64,000 bases of DNA from F23-B02 sp946405205 (GTDB lineage Bacteria > Bacillota > Clostridia > Oscillospirales > Oscillospiraceae). The stretch spans positions 20,992-84,991 of the forward strand of contig CAMJGL010000008.1 in NCBI GenBank assembly GCA_946405205.1. The letters run 5' to 3'. The position numbers and the translations under genes are program-made. Under the pieces are notes generated by a model. That model did not search any database and was not told where the DNA came from. It saw nothing but the letters and a program-made list of their open reading frames with translations. Of the stretch, positions 48,189 to 57,935 are shown one piece after another. How positions within the stretch are numbered: the first letter of the stretch is position 1; each line of letters opens with the position of its first letter.

Positions 48189-50524
48189 GCTTTTCTGACC
48201 TCTACCCTTACCTTCTCGCCGTCCGATGAGAGCCTTATGCGGGCGACGTTTTCGCCGCGGCGCTCGATTATCTTCTCGGCGATCGCGTCCTCCACATCCT
48301 TCTGGATGGTGCGGCGCAGATTTCGTGCGCCGTAGGTGACTGAATAGCTCTTCTTGACAAGGTAGTCTATCAGGCTTTCGTTCCAGCTCATCGCTATGCC
48401 GCGCTCGGCTATGGCGTCTCGGGTCTCACCCAGCATGAGCTCTGCTATGCGGCGGAAATTATCCTCGCTGAGCTGGTTGAAGTACACTATCTCGTCGACG
48501 CGGTTTATAAACTCCGGACGCAGGAAGTCGTTCAGCGCCTTGAGCGCCCGCTCCCTGCCCATGTCGTTCAGGCTGCCTCCGAAGCCGAGGGAGCCGCTCT
48601 TGGTATTGGAGCCGGCATTGGTGGTCATGATTATGACGGTGTTTTCAAAATTGACTGTCCTGCCCTGTGCGTCGGTTATTCTGCCGTCGTCGAGTATCTG
48701 CAGCAGGATATTCAGAACGTCGGGATGGGCCTTCTCTATCTCGTCGAAAAGCACGACGGAGTAGGGCTTGCGGCGTATTTTCTCGGTGAGCTGGCCGGCC
48801 TCGTCATAGCCGACATAGCCCGGGGGCGAGCCGATTATGCGCGATACGCTGAATTTTTCCATAAATTCGGACATATCGAGCCTTATAAGCGACTCGGGAG
48901 AGTCGAACAGGTCGGCGGCCAACCGCTTGACAAGCTCCGTTTTACCTACGCCGGTGCCTCCGACGAAGATGAAGCTCGTGGGCTTGCGCTTGGCCTTGAG
49001 GCCGACGCGGCTGCGCTTTATGGCCGAGCACACCGCGTCCACGGCCTCGTCCTGACCTATGATATGCTCGCGCAGGCGTCCGCCGAGGTTTGCAAGGCGC
49101 TCGAACTCATCCTCTCTGATTGATGACGCGGGAATCTTTGTCCACAGCTCTATGACGCGGGCAAGGTTCTCCTCAGTCAGCTCGGGCATGCCCTCAAGAT
49201 CAAGTGAGGCAAGCTCCTGCTCGCGCTGCATTTCCTTACTTCGGAGCTCGGCTATGCGGGCATAGCGCTTGTCGAGCAGCTCATCTGTGAGCGTCTCACC
49301 TGCGGGCGCGTCGGCGGACATGAGATTTTCCCGCTCAAAGCGCAGATCATCCAGGTCCTTCTGAAGCTCCGCACGGCGGACGAATATCCTGCTTTTGAGA
49401 TTCACGTCCGAGCATGCCTCATCTATGAGGTCTATGGCCTTATCCGGCAGGAAGCGGTCGGTTATATAGCGTTCGGACAGCCTGACGGCCTCGGCGCACA
49501 TCTCGTCGGAGATCCTGACGCCGTGAAAGTCCTCGTAGTAGCGCTTGATGCCCTTGAGTATCTCAACACTGTCCTCTATCGAGGGCTCGCTGATGGTGAC
49601 GGGCTGGAATCTGCGCTCAAGGGCGGTGTCCTTTTCTATATGCTTGCGGTATTCGGTGAAGGTGGTCGCGCCGATGACCTGTATCTCGCCGCGGGACAGG
49701 GCGGGCTTGAGGATATTTGCGGCGTTCATGCTGCCCTCTGCGTCGCCCGCGCCGACGATATTATGCACCTCGTCGATGACAAGGATGACGTTTCCCTGCT
49801 TGCGTATTTCCTCGATGAGGCCCTTCATACGGCTTTCAAACTGCCCTCTGAACTGAGTTCCCGCCACGAGCGCGGTCAGGTCGAGCAGGTACACCTCTTT
49901 ATCGCGGAGCTTATACGGCACCTGGTCGAGCGCTATGCGCTGGGCAAGGCCCTCGGCCACGGCGGTCTTGCCGACGCCGGGCTCGCCGATGAGGCAGGGA
50001 TTGTTCTTCTGGCGGCGGTTGAGGATCTGGATGACGCGCTCAAGCTCCTCCTCCCTGCCGACCATGTTGTCGAGCTTTCCGGCCCGGGCCCTGTCGGTGA
50101 GGTTTATGCAGTAGTTATCAAGGAACTTCCTTTTCGACGGCTTTCCGCCCTCCTTGGGCGGCGTATTGGGTGCAGGTGAGCTCTCGGCGGGTACGTTTCC
50201 GCCGTTATTGCCGCCGAAAAGCCTGTTTAAAAACGGAAATGTCGCGGTTTTGCCGTCGTCGTCGGAGTCGTCGTCTCCGCCGCCGTTTTCAATGTCCATC
50301 AGGCTCTCAACGCCGCTGAGGGCGTTCATCATATCTCCGCTGAGGCTGTCGAGGTCCTCATCGGAGATGCCCATCTTCTCCAGCATATCGTCAACGGGCT
50401 TTATGTGCAGCTCGCGGGCGCACTTCAGGCACAGCCCCTCGTTTTTCTGCTCATTGCCCTCAACTCTCGTTATAAACACTATTGCCACGTTCTTGCCGCA
50501 GCGGGAGCACATTTTTGCTTGCAT
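48185..50524 (-). CDS. ATP-dependent Clp protease ATP-binding subunit (ClpE-like)
   Basis: 779 residues. The N-terminus is a zinc finger of two pairs (CSRCGKN and CLKCARE), as in ClpE, instead of the double Clp_N repeat of ClpC. An acidic linker (GGGDDDSDDDG) leads to AAA1 with GEPGVGKTAVAEG. A short coiled middle region follows (about 380-450), and AAA2 has VGGTGVGKTELVK and NVILQ-like LQILDDGR sensor regions. A C-terminal D2-small domain closes it. It unfolds substrates for ClpP. No ctsR, mcsA or mcsB adjoins, unlike the clpC operon of Bacillus. Confidence 0.93.
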   Translation of the reverse strand: MQAKMCSRCGKNVAIVFITRVEGNEQKNEGLCLKCARELHIKPVDDMLEKMGISDEDLDSLSGDMMNALSGVESLMDIENGGGDDDSDDDGKTATFPFLNRLFGGNNGGNVPAESSPAPNTPPKEGGKPSKRKFLDNYCINLTDRARAGKLDNMVGREEELERVIQILNRRQKNNPCLIGEPGVGKTAVAEGLAQRIALDQVPYKLRDKEVYLLDLTALVAGTQFRGQFESRMKGLIEEIRKQGNVILVIDEVHNIVGAGDAEGSMNAANILKPALSRGEIQVIGATTFTEYRKHIEKDTALERRFQPVTISEPSIEDSVEILKGIKRYYEDFHGVRISDEMCAEAVRLSERYITDRFLPDKAIDLIDEACSDVNLKSRIFVRRAELQKDLDDLRFERENLMSADAPAGETLTDELLDKRYARIAELRSKEMQREQELASLDLEGMPELTEENLARVIELWTKIPASSIREDEFERLANLGGRLREHIIGQDEAVDAVCSAIKRSRVGLKAKRKPTSFIFVGGTGVGKTELVKRLAADLFDSPESLIRLDMSEFMEKFSVSRIIGSPPGYVGYDEAGQLTEKIRRKPYSVVLFDEIEKAHPDVLNILLQILDDGRITDAQGRTVNFENTVIIMTTNAGSNTKSGSLGFGGSLNDMGRERALKALNDFLRPEFINRVDEIVYFNQLSEDNFRRIAELMLGETRDAIAERGIAMSWNESLIDYLVKKSYSVTYGARNLRRTIQKDVEDAIAEKIIERRGENVARIRLSSDGEKVRVEVRKA

Positions 50525-50539
50525 AGTTTATCCCCCTTT

Positions 50540-51247
50540 TCAGATTGCCTTATCGATCACGGAGCCAAGCATCAGGAAAAATCTGCTGAACAGCCCGTCG
50601 CTGAGTGTGGTCATGCCTATTATTATGCCGCAAAAGCTCAGCAGCCAGCACAGAAAAACGCAGTATATAAATCCCTGCGCAAATCCCAGCGCCGCGCCGC
50701 CGTACAGGTCGACATCGGCATTGTCCTGTATTCTGAAGCTCAGATCAAAAAATTGTTTAATAAATGATATGAAGAGCATGATAAGTATAAACATAAGTAT
50801 CATGCATGCGGCGAAGGCGGCAGCACCGCATATTGTCTGCGCCGCCGCAGCGGTCGGAGTCGTATCGCCGGCGCTGTATATTTCGGCCGCCCTCGGCGAC
50901 AGATATGATGCGCGGGCCTTATCAAAGCCGAAGGCCAGCATACATTCATTTGCATACTCGCCCATGAGCTCCGGCTCGGCGGCTATGGCCTCATCCGCGC
51001 CGAGGCCCTCGATTCCCATATTATCGAGCACCTTTTCCTCATATTGCGAGTCAATATAGCCAGACACAAAGGGTCTTATTATATACGCCGCGCCGTCGGA
51101 CATCCCGCCCGACAGGAGCATTGCCCCCGCGAGGGAGATCACCAGCGCCAACAGGCTAATTCCCGCGTTCACCGCACCTCGGTGAAATCCATGCCATGTG
51201 CAGCAAAAGATTATTATAAGCAGGATTATCTCAATTACAAATCTCAT
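50540..51247 (-). CDS. CvpA family membrane protein
   Basis: 235 residues with about four membrane helices (5-20, 28-48, 142-165, 195-215). The first pair matches the CvpA pattern (GFHRGAVNAGISLLALVISL), and the C-terminal DLYGGAALGFAQGFIYCVFLCWLL is the second conserved segment. A long soluble insert of about 90 residues lies between them. CvpA supports colicin V production in E. coli and envelope functions elsewhere; the role here is unknown. Confidence 0.8.
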   Translation of the reverse strand: MRFVIEIILLIIIFCCTWHGFHRGAVNAGISLLALVISLAGAMLLSGGMSDGAAYIIRPFVSGYIDSQYEEKVLDNMGIEGLGADEAIAAEPELMGEYANECMLAFGFDKARASYLSPRAAEIYSAGDTTPTAAAAQTICGAAAFAACMILMFILIMLFISFIKQFFDLSFRIQDNADVDLYGGAALGFAQGFIYCVFLCWLLSFCGIIIGMTTLSDGLFSRFFLMLGSVIDKAI

Positions 51248-51256
51248 TTTTTATCT

Positions 51257-52270
51257 TTAATATTCAATTGCGCGGGCATTGCCGCTGCCCACCGCAAGAA
51301 TATCCCCCGCCTGCCTAAGAAACGCCGCCTCGGCGCCGGTTATATCCGTGGAAAACGCCTCGTTATAATCCGCATCGTACAGGGTGACCCTGCTCTGGGT
51401 CAGGCACAGTATGCCGCTCCCGGCACAGTCGAGGCTTATCAGCTCGCCGTCGGGACTTATCCTGCCGAGCTCGGAGCCGTCGGCATCTATGATAACGAGC
51501 TCGCCCGCGCCGCCGAAGCTGTGCGCTCTGAGCTCTATAACGAGCTTATCGCCCCACACGCGGAAGCTGCCGGGATAGAGCTTTCCGAACTCATAGCCGC
51601 CCTTATCCCTGCCCTCGGCATTGCAGTAATACAGCCCTCTGTCGCCGACGCCGCAGATAGTATCGCCCAGCCAGAGCACCTCAGAGAGCATCTCTGGAGC
51701 CGAGTACACGCCCTGCTCTTCTTCGCTGTCAAGGGCAAATATATGTATCTCTCCGCCGTTTTCGCCTGAGCACAGCACGGCAAGGCGCTCGCCGTCCGGC
51801 GATACCGCCGCGCCCACTGTCCACTGCTCCGCCGAATACCACTTGTACACTGGACGCTTCTCCGGCGAATACACCGTCACCGCGCCCTTGTAGCCCGGCT
51901 CCTCAGCGCAGACCGCAAGGCAGCCTCCCTCGCTCAGCGAGGCGCTTATTATGATATTTTCAAAGCTCAGCAGGCTTCCGTCGCCATACACTATGCCGCT
52001 GCCGCCGACATCGTAGATAACCGCGTCTGAGCCGTTTGAACACACGGCGGGATACACCATGTCCGACTGGATATCAAAGACAGGCTCTCCCATGAGGTCA
52101 AAGCCTCTGACGCCGTTTCCGGCGGCGGAAATGAGCGTGTCCCCTGACATTGCAAAGCACTGCCTTGCACCGGTTCCGCAGACAAAGCTCTCCGCCTTTT
52201 CAGGCGCAGGCTCGCCGCAGGCACACAAAATCAGGCACAGGCTCAGAAACAATACCGCAAGCTTTTTCAT
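51257..52270 (-). CDS. DUF5711-like lipoprotein
   Basis: 337 residues from ATG 52270, two bases from the truA stop. A lipoprotein signal, MKKLAVLFLSLCLILCAC with lipobox LCAC, is followed by a beta-propeller-like chain of WD/PQQ-type short strands (for example GNGVRGFDLMGEPVFDI, VSPDGERLAVLCSG). That matches the DUF5711 family of Clostridia as I know it. It should sit on the outer face of the membrane. Function is unknown. The much longer open frame to 52528 is truA out of phase. Confidence 0.8.
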   Translation of the reverse strand: MKKLAVLFLSLCLILCACGEPAPEKAESFVCGTGARQCFAMSGDTLISAAGNGVRGFDLMGEPVFDIQSDMVYPAVCSNGSDAVIYDVGGSGIVYGDGSLLSFENIIISASLSEGGCLAVCAEEPGYKGAVTVYSPEKRPVYKWYSAEQWTVGAAVSPDGERLAVLCSGENGGEIHIFALDSEEEQGVYSAPEMLSEVLWLGDTICGVGDRGLYYCNAEGRDKGGYEFGKLYPGSFRVWGDKLVIELRAHSFGGAGELVIIDADGSELGRISPDGELISLDCAGSGILCLTQSRVTLYDADYNEAFSTDITGAEAAFLRQAGDILAVGSGNARAIEY

Positions 52271-52272
52271 AG

Positions 52273-53040
52273 TCAGTCCCTCATCATCATTTCGCCCGCG
52301 GGGCCGTCGTACCAGACGCGGTTTAAATATAGCCCCTGCGGCGGCATCGTCGGGCCGGTGAGTCTCCTGTCGCCTATCTCCAGCAGGCGCGGGATATCCT
52401 CGGGCGCAAGCTTCCCGTAGGCAGCGTACACCATCGTGCCAACCATGGCGCGGCACATATTGTACAGAAAGCCGTCGGCGCAGACGGACACGGTTATCGT
52501 GTCTCCCTCCTTCTCGGCTCTGCACCAATGGACGGTGCGCACGGTCGTCTTCGTCTCGGTGCCGAGCGATCGGACGGCGGCAAAATCATGGGTCCCCTCA
52601 AACGCGGAGGCTGCGCGCCGCATGAGCTCCATGTCAAGGCTCTGCGGATAGAAGCAGGCCCGCTTTTCAAGAAAGGGGTCGCGTATATTGCTGTTGTGGA
52701 TCTTATAAATATACTCTTTCTTTATACATGACGATATGGAGTTGAAATCCTCGCCGACTTCGACCGCGTCAATGACCGCGATATCGTCCGGAAGCCGCGA
52801 ATTTGCGGCCAGTGGGAAGCGGTCGATGGGTATGCGGCAGTCGGTGCGGAAGTTTGCGCAGTAGCGCAGGGCGTGAACTCCCGCGTCGGTGCGGCCGCAG
52901 CCCGTGAGCTTAACGGGATGCTCGCAGATCTTCTCCAGCGCCTCCTGCACCGTTTGGCACACGGAAACGTCCGTTTTCTGGACCTGCCAGCCGTGATACC
53001 GGCTTCCGTCATATCTGATTTTAAGAGCGATATTTCTCAT
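52273..53040 (-). CDS. truA: tRNA pseudouridine(38-40) synthase TruA
   Basis: 255 residues. The catalytic Asp lies in GCGRTDAGVHAL; the start RNIALKIRYDGSRYHGWQ is typical. FLYNMCRAMVGTMV is the C-terminal signature. It modifies the anticodon stem-loop. Its place behind ecfA1-ecfA2-ecfT is a widespread Firmicutes arrangement. It overlaps ecfT by four bases. Confidence 0.97.
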   Translation of the reverse strand: MRNIALKIRYDGSRYHGWQVQKTDVSVCQTVQEALEKICEHPVKLTGCGRTDAGVHALRYCANFRTDCRIPIDRFPLAANSRLPDDIAVIDAVEVGEDFNSISSCIKKEYIYKIHNSNIRDPFLEKRACFYPQSLDMELMRRAASAFEGTHDFAAVRSLGTETKTTVRTVHWCRAEKEGDTITVSVCADGFLYNMCRAMVGTMVYAAYGKLAPEDIPRLLEIGDRRLTGPTMPPQGLYLNRVWYDGPAGEMMMRD

Positions 53041-53834
53041 AATCCGAATTTTTTCATTACGAATATTGCCGCAAGGAACAGCACGCCCAGCAGCAGCGCG
53101 CCTATGTCGATGCCCTGCATTCTGAGCTGTTTCATTCTTGTTCTGCCGCTTCCGCCGTGGTAGCAGCGGCTCTCCATGGCCACGGCCAGCTCATCGGCGC
53201 GGCGGAAGGCCGACACGAACAGCGGCACGAGTATGGGCAGCAGCGCCTTTGCCCTCTGCGCAAGGCTGCCTGTCTCAAAGTCCGCGCCTCTTGCCTTCTG
53301 GGCCGACATGATCTTATCCGTCTCCTCGATGAGGGTGGGGATAAAGCGCAGCGCCATGCTCATCATCATCGCCATCTCGTGCACCGGCACCTTTATCTTC
53401 TTGAGCGGATTGAGCATTATCTCAAGTCCGTCCGTGAGGGCGATGGGACTGGTGGTATAGGTGAGCATAAATGTCCCGACGATGAGCAGGATAATGCGCA
53501 GCGACATCATTGCCGCTTTGGCAAGTCCCTCCCAGGTGATTATCCAGCCTTCGATAATGGGAGTGCCGTCGGTGTAGAAAATATTCAGCAGCGCCGTCAG
53601 GATGATTATTATGATAAGCGGCTTGAGACCCTTGAGGGCTGACTTGGGTTTTATATGAGACAGGGCCATGCACAGCGCCGTTATCAGCACAACGAAGCCG
53701 TAGCTGTACCAGCCGGTGGAGTTAAACAGCCCCACAATATAGACGATGACGAGCAGCAGCTTCGTTCTCGGGTCAAGGCGGTGGACAACGGTGTCGCCCG
53801 GGAAATACTGGCCGAGGGTTATATCCTTAAGCAT
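53037..53834 (-). CDS. ecfT: Energy-coupling factor transporter transmembrane protein EcfT
   Basis: 265 residues with about six membrane helices. The two coupling helices carry the AQKARGADF and AMESRCYHGG motifs (ARG and SRxY-type), which bind the two ATPases. It is the scaffold shared by vitamin- and metal-specific S proteins encoded elsewhere. It overlaps ecfA2 by 8 bases. Confidence 0.95.
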   Translation of the reverse strand: MLKDITLGQYFPGDTVVHRLDPRTKLLLVIVYIVGLFNSTGWYSYGFVVLITALCMALSHIKPKSALKGLKPLIIIIILTALLNIFYTDGTPIIEGWIITWEGLAKAAMMSLRIILLIVGTFMLTYTTSPIALTDGLEIMLNPLKKIKVPVHEMAMMMSMALRFIPTLIEETDKIMSAQKARGADFETGSLAQRAKALLPILVPLFVSAFRRADELAVAMESRCYHGGSGRTRMKQLRMQGIDIGALLLGVLFLAAIFVMKKFGL

Positions 53835-54690
53835 TCCGCTCCCCTCCCTTCATTTCCAGGAGCGCATTTAAAAGCTGCTCGTTTGTGTATATGGCGCGTC
53901 CGGCATCGACGCCGAGCTTTTTAAGCTCCATCGCCAGCTCCGTCGGTGCGGGCACCGCAAGACCGATATCCCTGAGCTCCTCCGGTCGGGAGAATACCTC
54001 CTCGGGAGTGCCGTCAAAGCGTATCCCGCCCTTGTTGAAGACTATGAGCCTGTCGGCAATACGGGCGACGTCGTCCATGCTGTGGCTCACGATGATGACC
54101 GTGGAGCCGGTGTTTTCCCTGTAATCGCAGATATTCTGCAATATCTGCCGGCAGCCGGCGGGGTCGAGCCCCGCGGTCGGCTCGTCCAATATGAGGACGC
54201 CCGGGCGCATCGCCATGACTCCCGCTATTGCCACGCGGCGCTTCTGTCCGCCGGACAGCTCCAGCGGGGAGCGCTCGAAGTGCTCCTCCGGCACGCCGAC
54301 AAGGGCCGCCGCCTCGCGCACACGCTCGTCTATCTCCTCCTCGCTGAGCTTCATGTTCCTCGGCCCGAAGGAGATATCCCGATAGACCGTCTCCTCAAAG
54401 AGCTGATACTCCGGATACTGGAACACCAGCCCCACCTTGAAGCGCACGTCGCGGGAGCTTAGCTTCGTTGCGTTTATATCCTCGCCGTCCACGGTGACCG
54501 TGCCGCTGCTGGGCTTTAAAAGTCCGTTCAGGTGCTGGATAAAGGTGCTCTTGCCCGAGCCCGTGTGGCCGATGAGGCCGACGAGCTGTCCGTGAGGTAT
54601 CTCTACATTTATATTATCAATTGCAACTTTTTCAAAGGGCGTGTCCGCGCTGTAAACATGGCGCAGACCGCTGACTTTAATCTCTGACAT
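53827..54690 (-). CDS. ecfA2: Energy-coupling factor transporter ATPase EcfA2
   Basis: 287 residues from ATG 54690, inside the end of ecfA1. Walker A GHTGSGKST, Q-loop VFQYPEYQLF, signature LSGGQKRRVAIAGV and Walker B VLILDEPTAGLDP are complete. The order ecfA1-ecfA2-ecfT is standard. Upstream in-frame ATG at 54726 has no ribosome-binding site. Confidence 0.95.
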   Translation of the reverse strand: MSEIKVSGLRHVYSADTPFEKVAIDNINVEIPHGQLVGLIGHTGSGKSTFIQHLNGLLKPSSGTVTVDGEDINATKLSSRDVRFKVGLVFQYPEYQLFEETVYRDISFGPRNMKLSEEEIDERVREAAALVGVPEEHFERSPLELSGGQKRRVAIAGVMAMRPGVLILDEPTAGLDPAGCRQILQNICDYRENTGSTVIIVSHSMDDVARIADRLIVFNKGGIRFDGTPEEVFSRPEELRDIGLAVPAPTELAMELKKLGVDAGRAIYTNEQLLNALLEMKGGERNA

Positions 54691-55513
54691 ACTTTGCGAT
54701 TTCCTTTGCACAGCTTTCGACGCCAAGCGCCGTGAGAGGCAGGCTCCAGCCTCTTTTATTGAGCTCGTAAATAAGCTCCGTAGTCGCCGGCACCGCGAGC
54801 CCCTCGTCTCTCATGAGCTCCACCTGCGAGAACACGCTTTCCGGACTGCCGTCGGCGGCAACATGGCCGTTTGACATGACGATGACTCTGTCGGCCCCGG
54901 TACACTCGGACATATGGTGCGTTATGAGCACGACCGTTATACCCTTTTCGCGGCACAGCTTCGTGACGGTCTCAATGACCTCGCGTCTGCCCTTGGGGTC
55001 GAGCATCGCCGTCGGCTCGTCAAGCACTATGACCTCGGGCTCCATCGCGATGACTCCCGCGATGGCGACGCGCTGCTTCTGCCCGCCGGAGAGGAGATGC
55101 GGTGCGTGCATCTTAAATTCGTACATATCGACCTGTTTGAGCGCCTTATCCACCCGCTCACGGATCTCCGTCGGAGGAACGCCTAAATTCTCCGGAGCGA
55201 AGGCCACGTCATCCTCAACGACGTTTGCGACTATCTGGTTATCGGGGTTCTGGAACACCATTCCCACGGTGCGCCTGATGTCCAGAAGCCTGTCCTCATC
55301 GGAGGTGTCGATGCCGTTTATGAGCACCTCGCCCTCGGTGGGCAGGAGAATTGCGTTCAAGTGCTTTGCAAGGGTGCTTTTGCCCGAGCCGTTATGCCCC
55401 AGCACAGCCACGAAGCTGCCCTTTTCGATCTCAAGGCTCACTCCGCACAGGCTTTCCGTCTCGTCGCCCGGGTAGGTATAATGCAGGTTTTTTATCTCAA
55501 TTATCGAACTCAT
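54677..55513 (-). CDS. ecfA1: Energy-coupling factor transporter ATPase EcfA1
   Basis: 278 residues from ATG 55513, with GAAGGACTGA upstream. Walker A GHNGSGKST, Q-loop VFQNPDNQIVA, signature LSGGQKQRVAIAGV and Walker B VIVLDEPTAMLDP are complete. The frame continues upstream for 77 codons, but that part is the methyltransferase gene out of phase. It starts two bases after the methyltransferase stop. Confidence 0.95.
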   Translation of the reverse strand: MSSIIEIKNLHYTYPGDETESLCGVSLEIEKGSFVAVLGHNGSGKSTLAKHLNAILLPTEGEVLINGIDTSDEDRLLDIRRTVGMVFQNPDNQIVANVVEDDVAFAPENLGVPPTEIRERVDKALKQVDMYEFKMHAPHLLSGGQKQRVAIAGVIAMEPEVIVLDEPTAMLDPKGRREVIETVTKLCREKGITVVLITHHMSECTGADRVIVMSNGHVAADGSPESVFSQVELMRDEGLAVPATTELIYELNKRGWSLPLTALGVESCAKEIAKYVRD

Positions 55514-55515
55514 GC

Positions 55516-56379
55516 TCAGTCCTTCTCCCACCGGCAGGCAGCGCCGCAGGGCAGCACAAGGCCGGAATCGGTGACGGGCAGTCCGAGCTCGCGGCTTTCG
55601 GAGCGTCCGCCGAATTTTTTTGTGAATATGCTTTCCGCAACATAGGAAAGCACGGAGGCCGAAAGCCCCGTGGTGTATGAATTGATGATGACGAACAGCG
55701 GATCGTCCGAGAGCACGCCCGCGCACAGCGACACGAAGGGCCACAGGTTCTGCTCAAGCTTCCAGACCTCGCCGCCGGGTCCCCTTCCGTATGAGGGCGG
55801 ATCCATGATGATGGCGTCGTACTTTCTGCCTCGGCGTATCTCGCGCTCGACAAATTTGGCACAGTCATCGACTATCCAGCGGATTGGAGCCTCCGACAGG
55901 CCTGACGCGGCGGCGTTTTCCTTGGCCCACGCGACCATGCCCTTGGCAGCGTCCACATGACACACGCTCGCACCGGCTTTCGCGCAGGCGACGGTGGCAG
56001 CACCCGTATAGGCGAACAGATTCAGCACGTTTATCGGTCTTCCGGCGGAGCGGATCTTTCCCATGGCGTAATCCCAGTTGCAGGCCTGCTCGGGGAACAG
56101 TCCCGTGTGCTTGAAGTTCATGGGCTTTACATTGAAGGTGAGCTCTCCGTATCTTATCTTCCAGCTTGCGGGCAGTCCGCCCTTGTCCCACGCGCCGCCG
56201 CCGGTCTGGCTGCGGCGGTATCTTCCGTCGCGGCAGTTCCAGCGTTCGTCCTCTTTCGGAGTGTCCCAGATAGTCTGCGGGTCGGGCCTCACAAGATAAT
56301 AGCTGCCCCAGCGCTCCAGCTTTTCGCCGCCTGAACAGTCCAGAAGCTCAAAGTCCTGCCATTTATCAGAAATCCACAT
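55516..56379 (-). CDS. Class I SAM-dependent methyltransferase (RlmI-like)
   Basis: 287 residues. A SAM-binding core starts with NVLNLFAYTGAATVACAKAGA and the acidic VDAAKGMVAWAKEN. The catalytic-type motif is IMDPPSYGRG, as in rRNA cytosine-C5 methyltransferases of the RlmI/RlmK group, although no PUA domain precedes it. It is the first gene of the 12-gene minus-strand run and has its own promoter. The target RNA is unknown. Confidence 0.88.
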   Translation of the reverse strand: MWISDKWQDFELLDCSGGEKLERWGSYYLVRPDPQTIWDTPKEDERWNCRDGRYRRSQTGGGAWDKGGLPASWKIRYGELTFNVKPMNFKHTGLFPEQACNWDYAMGKIRSAGRPINVLNLFAYTGAATVACAKAGASVCHVDAAKGMVAWAKENAAASGLSEAPIRWIVDDCAKFVEREIRRGRKYDAIIMDPPSYGRGPGGEVWKLEQNLWPFVSLCAGVLSDDPLFVIINSYTTGLSASVLSYVAESIFTKKFGGRSESRELGLPVTDSGLVLPCGAACRWEKD

Positions 56380-56414
56380 TAGATATACCTATCCTAATTA
56401 TAATATAGCATAAT

Positions 56415-56443
56415 ATTTTAGCACTAAACGTACACACTTGCAA
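56415..56443 (-). promoter_or_regulatory. Promoter of the methyltransferase-ecf-clp run
   Basis: TTGCAA (56438-56443), 17 bases ending in TGC (extended -10), TAAAAT (56415-56420) on the minus strand. It is the only clear promoter found for the run down to 45.6 kb. Confidence 0.7.
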
Positions 56444-56479
56444 GCGAAATAAGTTAACAAAATTCTCTCCGCTTTGAGC

Positions 56480-56512
56480 AAAAAACGGTATGCACATGGC
56501 ATACCGTTTTTT
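56480..56512. terminator. Terminator of the M20 peptidase-YfcC operon
   Basis: AAAAAACGGTATGC-ACATG-GCATACCGTTTTTT, perfect 14-bp stem just past the YfcC stop on the minus strand. Confidence 0.85.
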
Positions 56513-56523
56513 CAGTATCATTA

Positions 56524-57933
56524 TCACGCATATCCAACGGCAAGCCCCACCAGCAGCATGCAGCTTGTAAGCAGCAGGTTCGCCGCCTGGAACTTCCAGC
56601 TCCACTTCGCCCATTGACCGTAGCTTACATTTGCAAGGCCGAGACTTATGAGCAGAGCGGCATTCGTGGGGTAGAACACGTTTGAAAAGCCGTCGCCGAA
56701 GGCATAGGCCATGATGCACAGCTGGGCGGGTATACCGAACACCTGCGCTATCGGCACTATAAGCGGGATAAGCAGAAAGGCCTTTGCCGAGCCGGAGGCG
56801 ATGAAAAAGTTCAGCACCAGAACGAGCAGATAAATGAACAGTATGACCGCCCATTTCGGCATGGTGGACGCGGCGGCGACCGCGCCGTTTAAGATGGTGT
56901 CAAGTATGTGCGCCTCCTCAAGGGTGTATTTTATGGAGGCCGCCATAAGTATCATGATGACCGCGGGCAGAATGCTTACAACACCTCTGCCGAAGCTCTT
57001 TCCAAGCTCGGAGAGCGTCATGCCCGATATCAGGGCGGCGATTATGCCGGCGGCGAGGAACATGACGGCGACTATGACCATGGTGTAATCCTGCAGAAAG
57101 CTTATAAAGCTTGAGCTGAACACGATCAGTATGCCGATGCCGAGAATGGTACCGAAGCACATGAGCCCTTTGTCCATCAGCTTATCGCGCTCGAAGCCGT
57201 CGGCCGAGACGCCGAGCTCAATGGGCTTTTCGATTTTTTTGGCGTGTCTTCTCACGAACAGGAGCAGCAGAGCATAGATGAGCACGAAGTTCACGGCTCG
57301 CAGCCACGCTCCGGAGAACATGGGCAGGCCGACAAGCCCCTGAGCCACGCCTACCGTAAAGGGGTTGCACACGCCGGCGGCAAAGCCGCAGCCGGCGGCG
57401 AGAATGCTTATCGCCATGCCGGTCACGGAGTCCCAGCCGAGGCTTATCGAGAGCGCGACGACGATGGGTACGAGCGGAACGCATTCCTCAAACGAGCCTA
57501 TAAACGAGCCCATCGCCATGAAAAACAGCAGAAGCGCCGCCATGAGCTTATATCTTGCCCTTCCGAAGCGGCAGACGATGCGGTCGAGCATATATTTCAT
57601 GAGCCCGTGGCGCTCAAGACTGTTGAAAACTCCGCCGATAACGAGCAGGAAGGCGATAACGGCGATCAGCATACCGCCGCCTGAGGCTCCCAGCACAAGG
57701 AACGGAGACAGAAGCCACTTCCAGAAGGGTAGCCCGCCCTCAACATATTTAAACTCGCTGTCGGTGTCGATTATCAGGTCTCCGTTTGCGTTTTCGACTC
57801 TTGCATATTCTCCGCCGGGGATGATAAATGTAAGCGCATATGTCAGCGCCATCAGAATGAATATGACTACGATTGCGGTTATAAAGGACTTAACGCTGAT
57901 ATTCAGTCCCTCTTTGGGCTTTGTATCGCTCAT
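56524..57933 (-). CDS. YfcC family transporter
   Basis: 469 residues with about twelve membrane helices. IIPGGEYARVENANG after the first helix, and the reentrant-type NPFTVGVAQGLVGLP and GSAKAFLLIPLIVPIA segments, fit the YfcC/C4-dicarboxylate anaerobic carrier group. Members are thought to move peptides, amino acids or basic residues. The neighbouring M20 peptidase, two bases upstream, suggests import of a peptide or acylated amino acid followed by hydrolysis. Confidence 0.87.
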   Translation of the reverse strand: MSDTKPKEGLNISVKSFITAIVVIFILMALTYALTFIIPGGEYARVENANGDLIIDTDSEFKYVEGGLPFWKWLLSPFLVLGASGGGMLIAVIAFLLVIGGVFNSLERHGLMKYMLDRIVCRFGRARYKLMAALLLFFMAMGSFIGSFEECVPLVPIVVALSISLGWDSVTGMAISILAAGCGFAAGVCNPFTVGVAQGLVGLPMFSGAWLRAVNFVLIYALLLLFVRRHAKKIEKPIELGVSADGFERDKLMDKGLMCFGTILGIGILIVFSSSFISFLQDYTMVIVAVMFLAAGIIAALISGMTLSELGKSFGRGVVSILPAVIMILMAASIKYTLEEAHILDTILNGAVAAASTMPKWAVILFIYLLVLVLNFFIASGSAKAFLLIPLIVPIAQVFGIPAQLCIMAYAFGDGFSNVFYPTNAALLISLGLANVSYGQWAKWSWKFQAANLLLTSCMLLVGLAVGYA

Positions 57934-57935
57934 TT

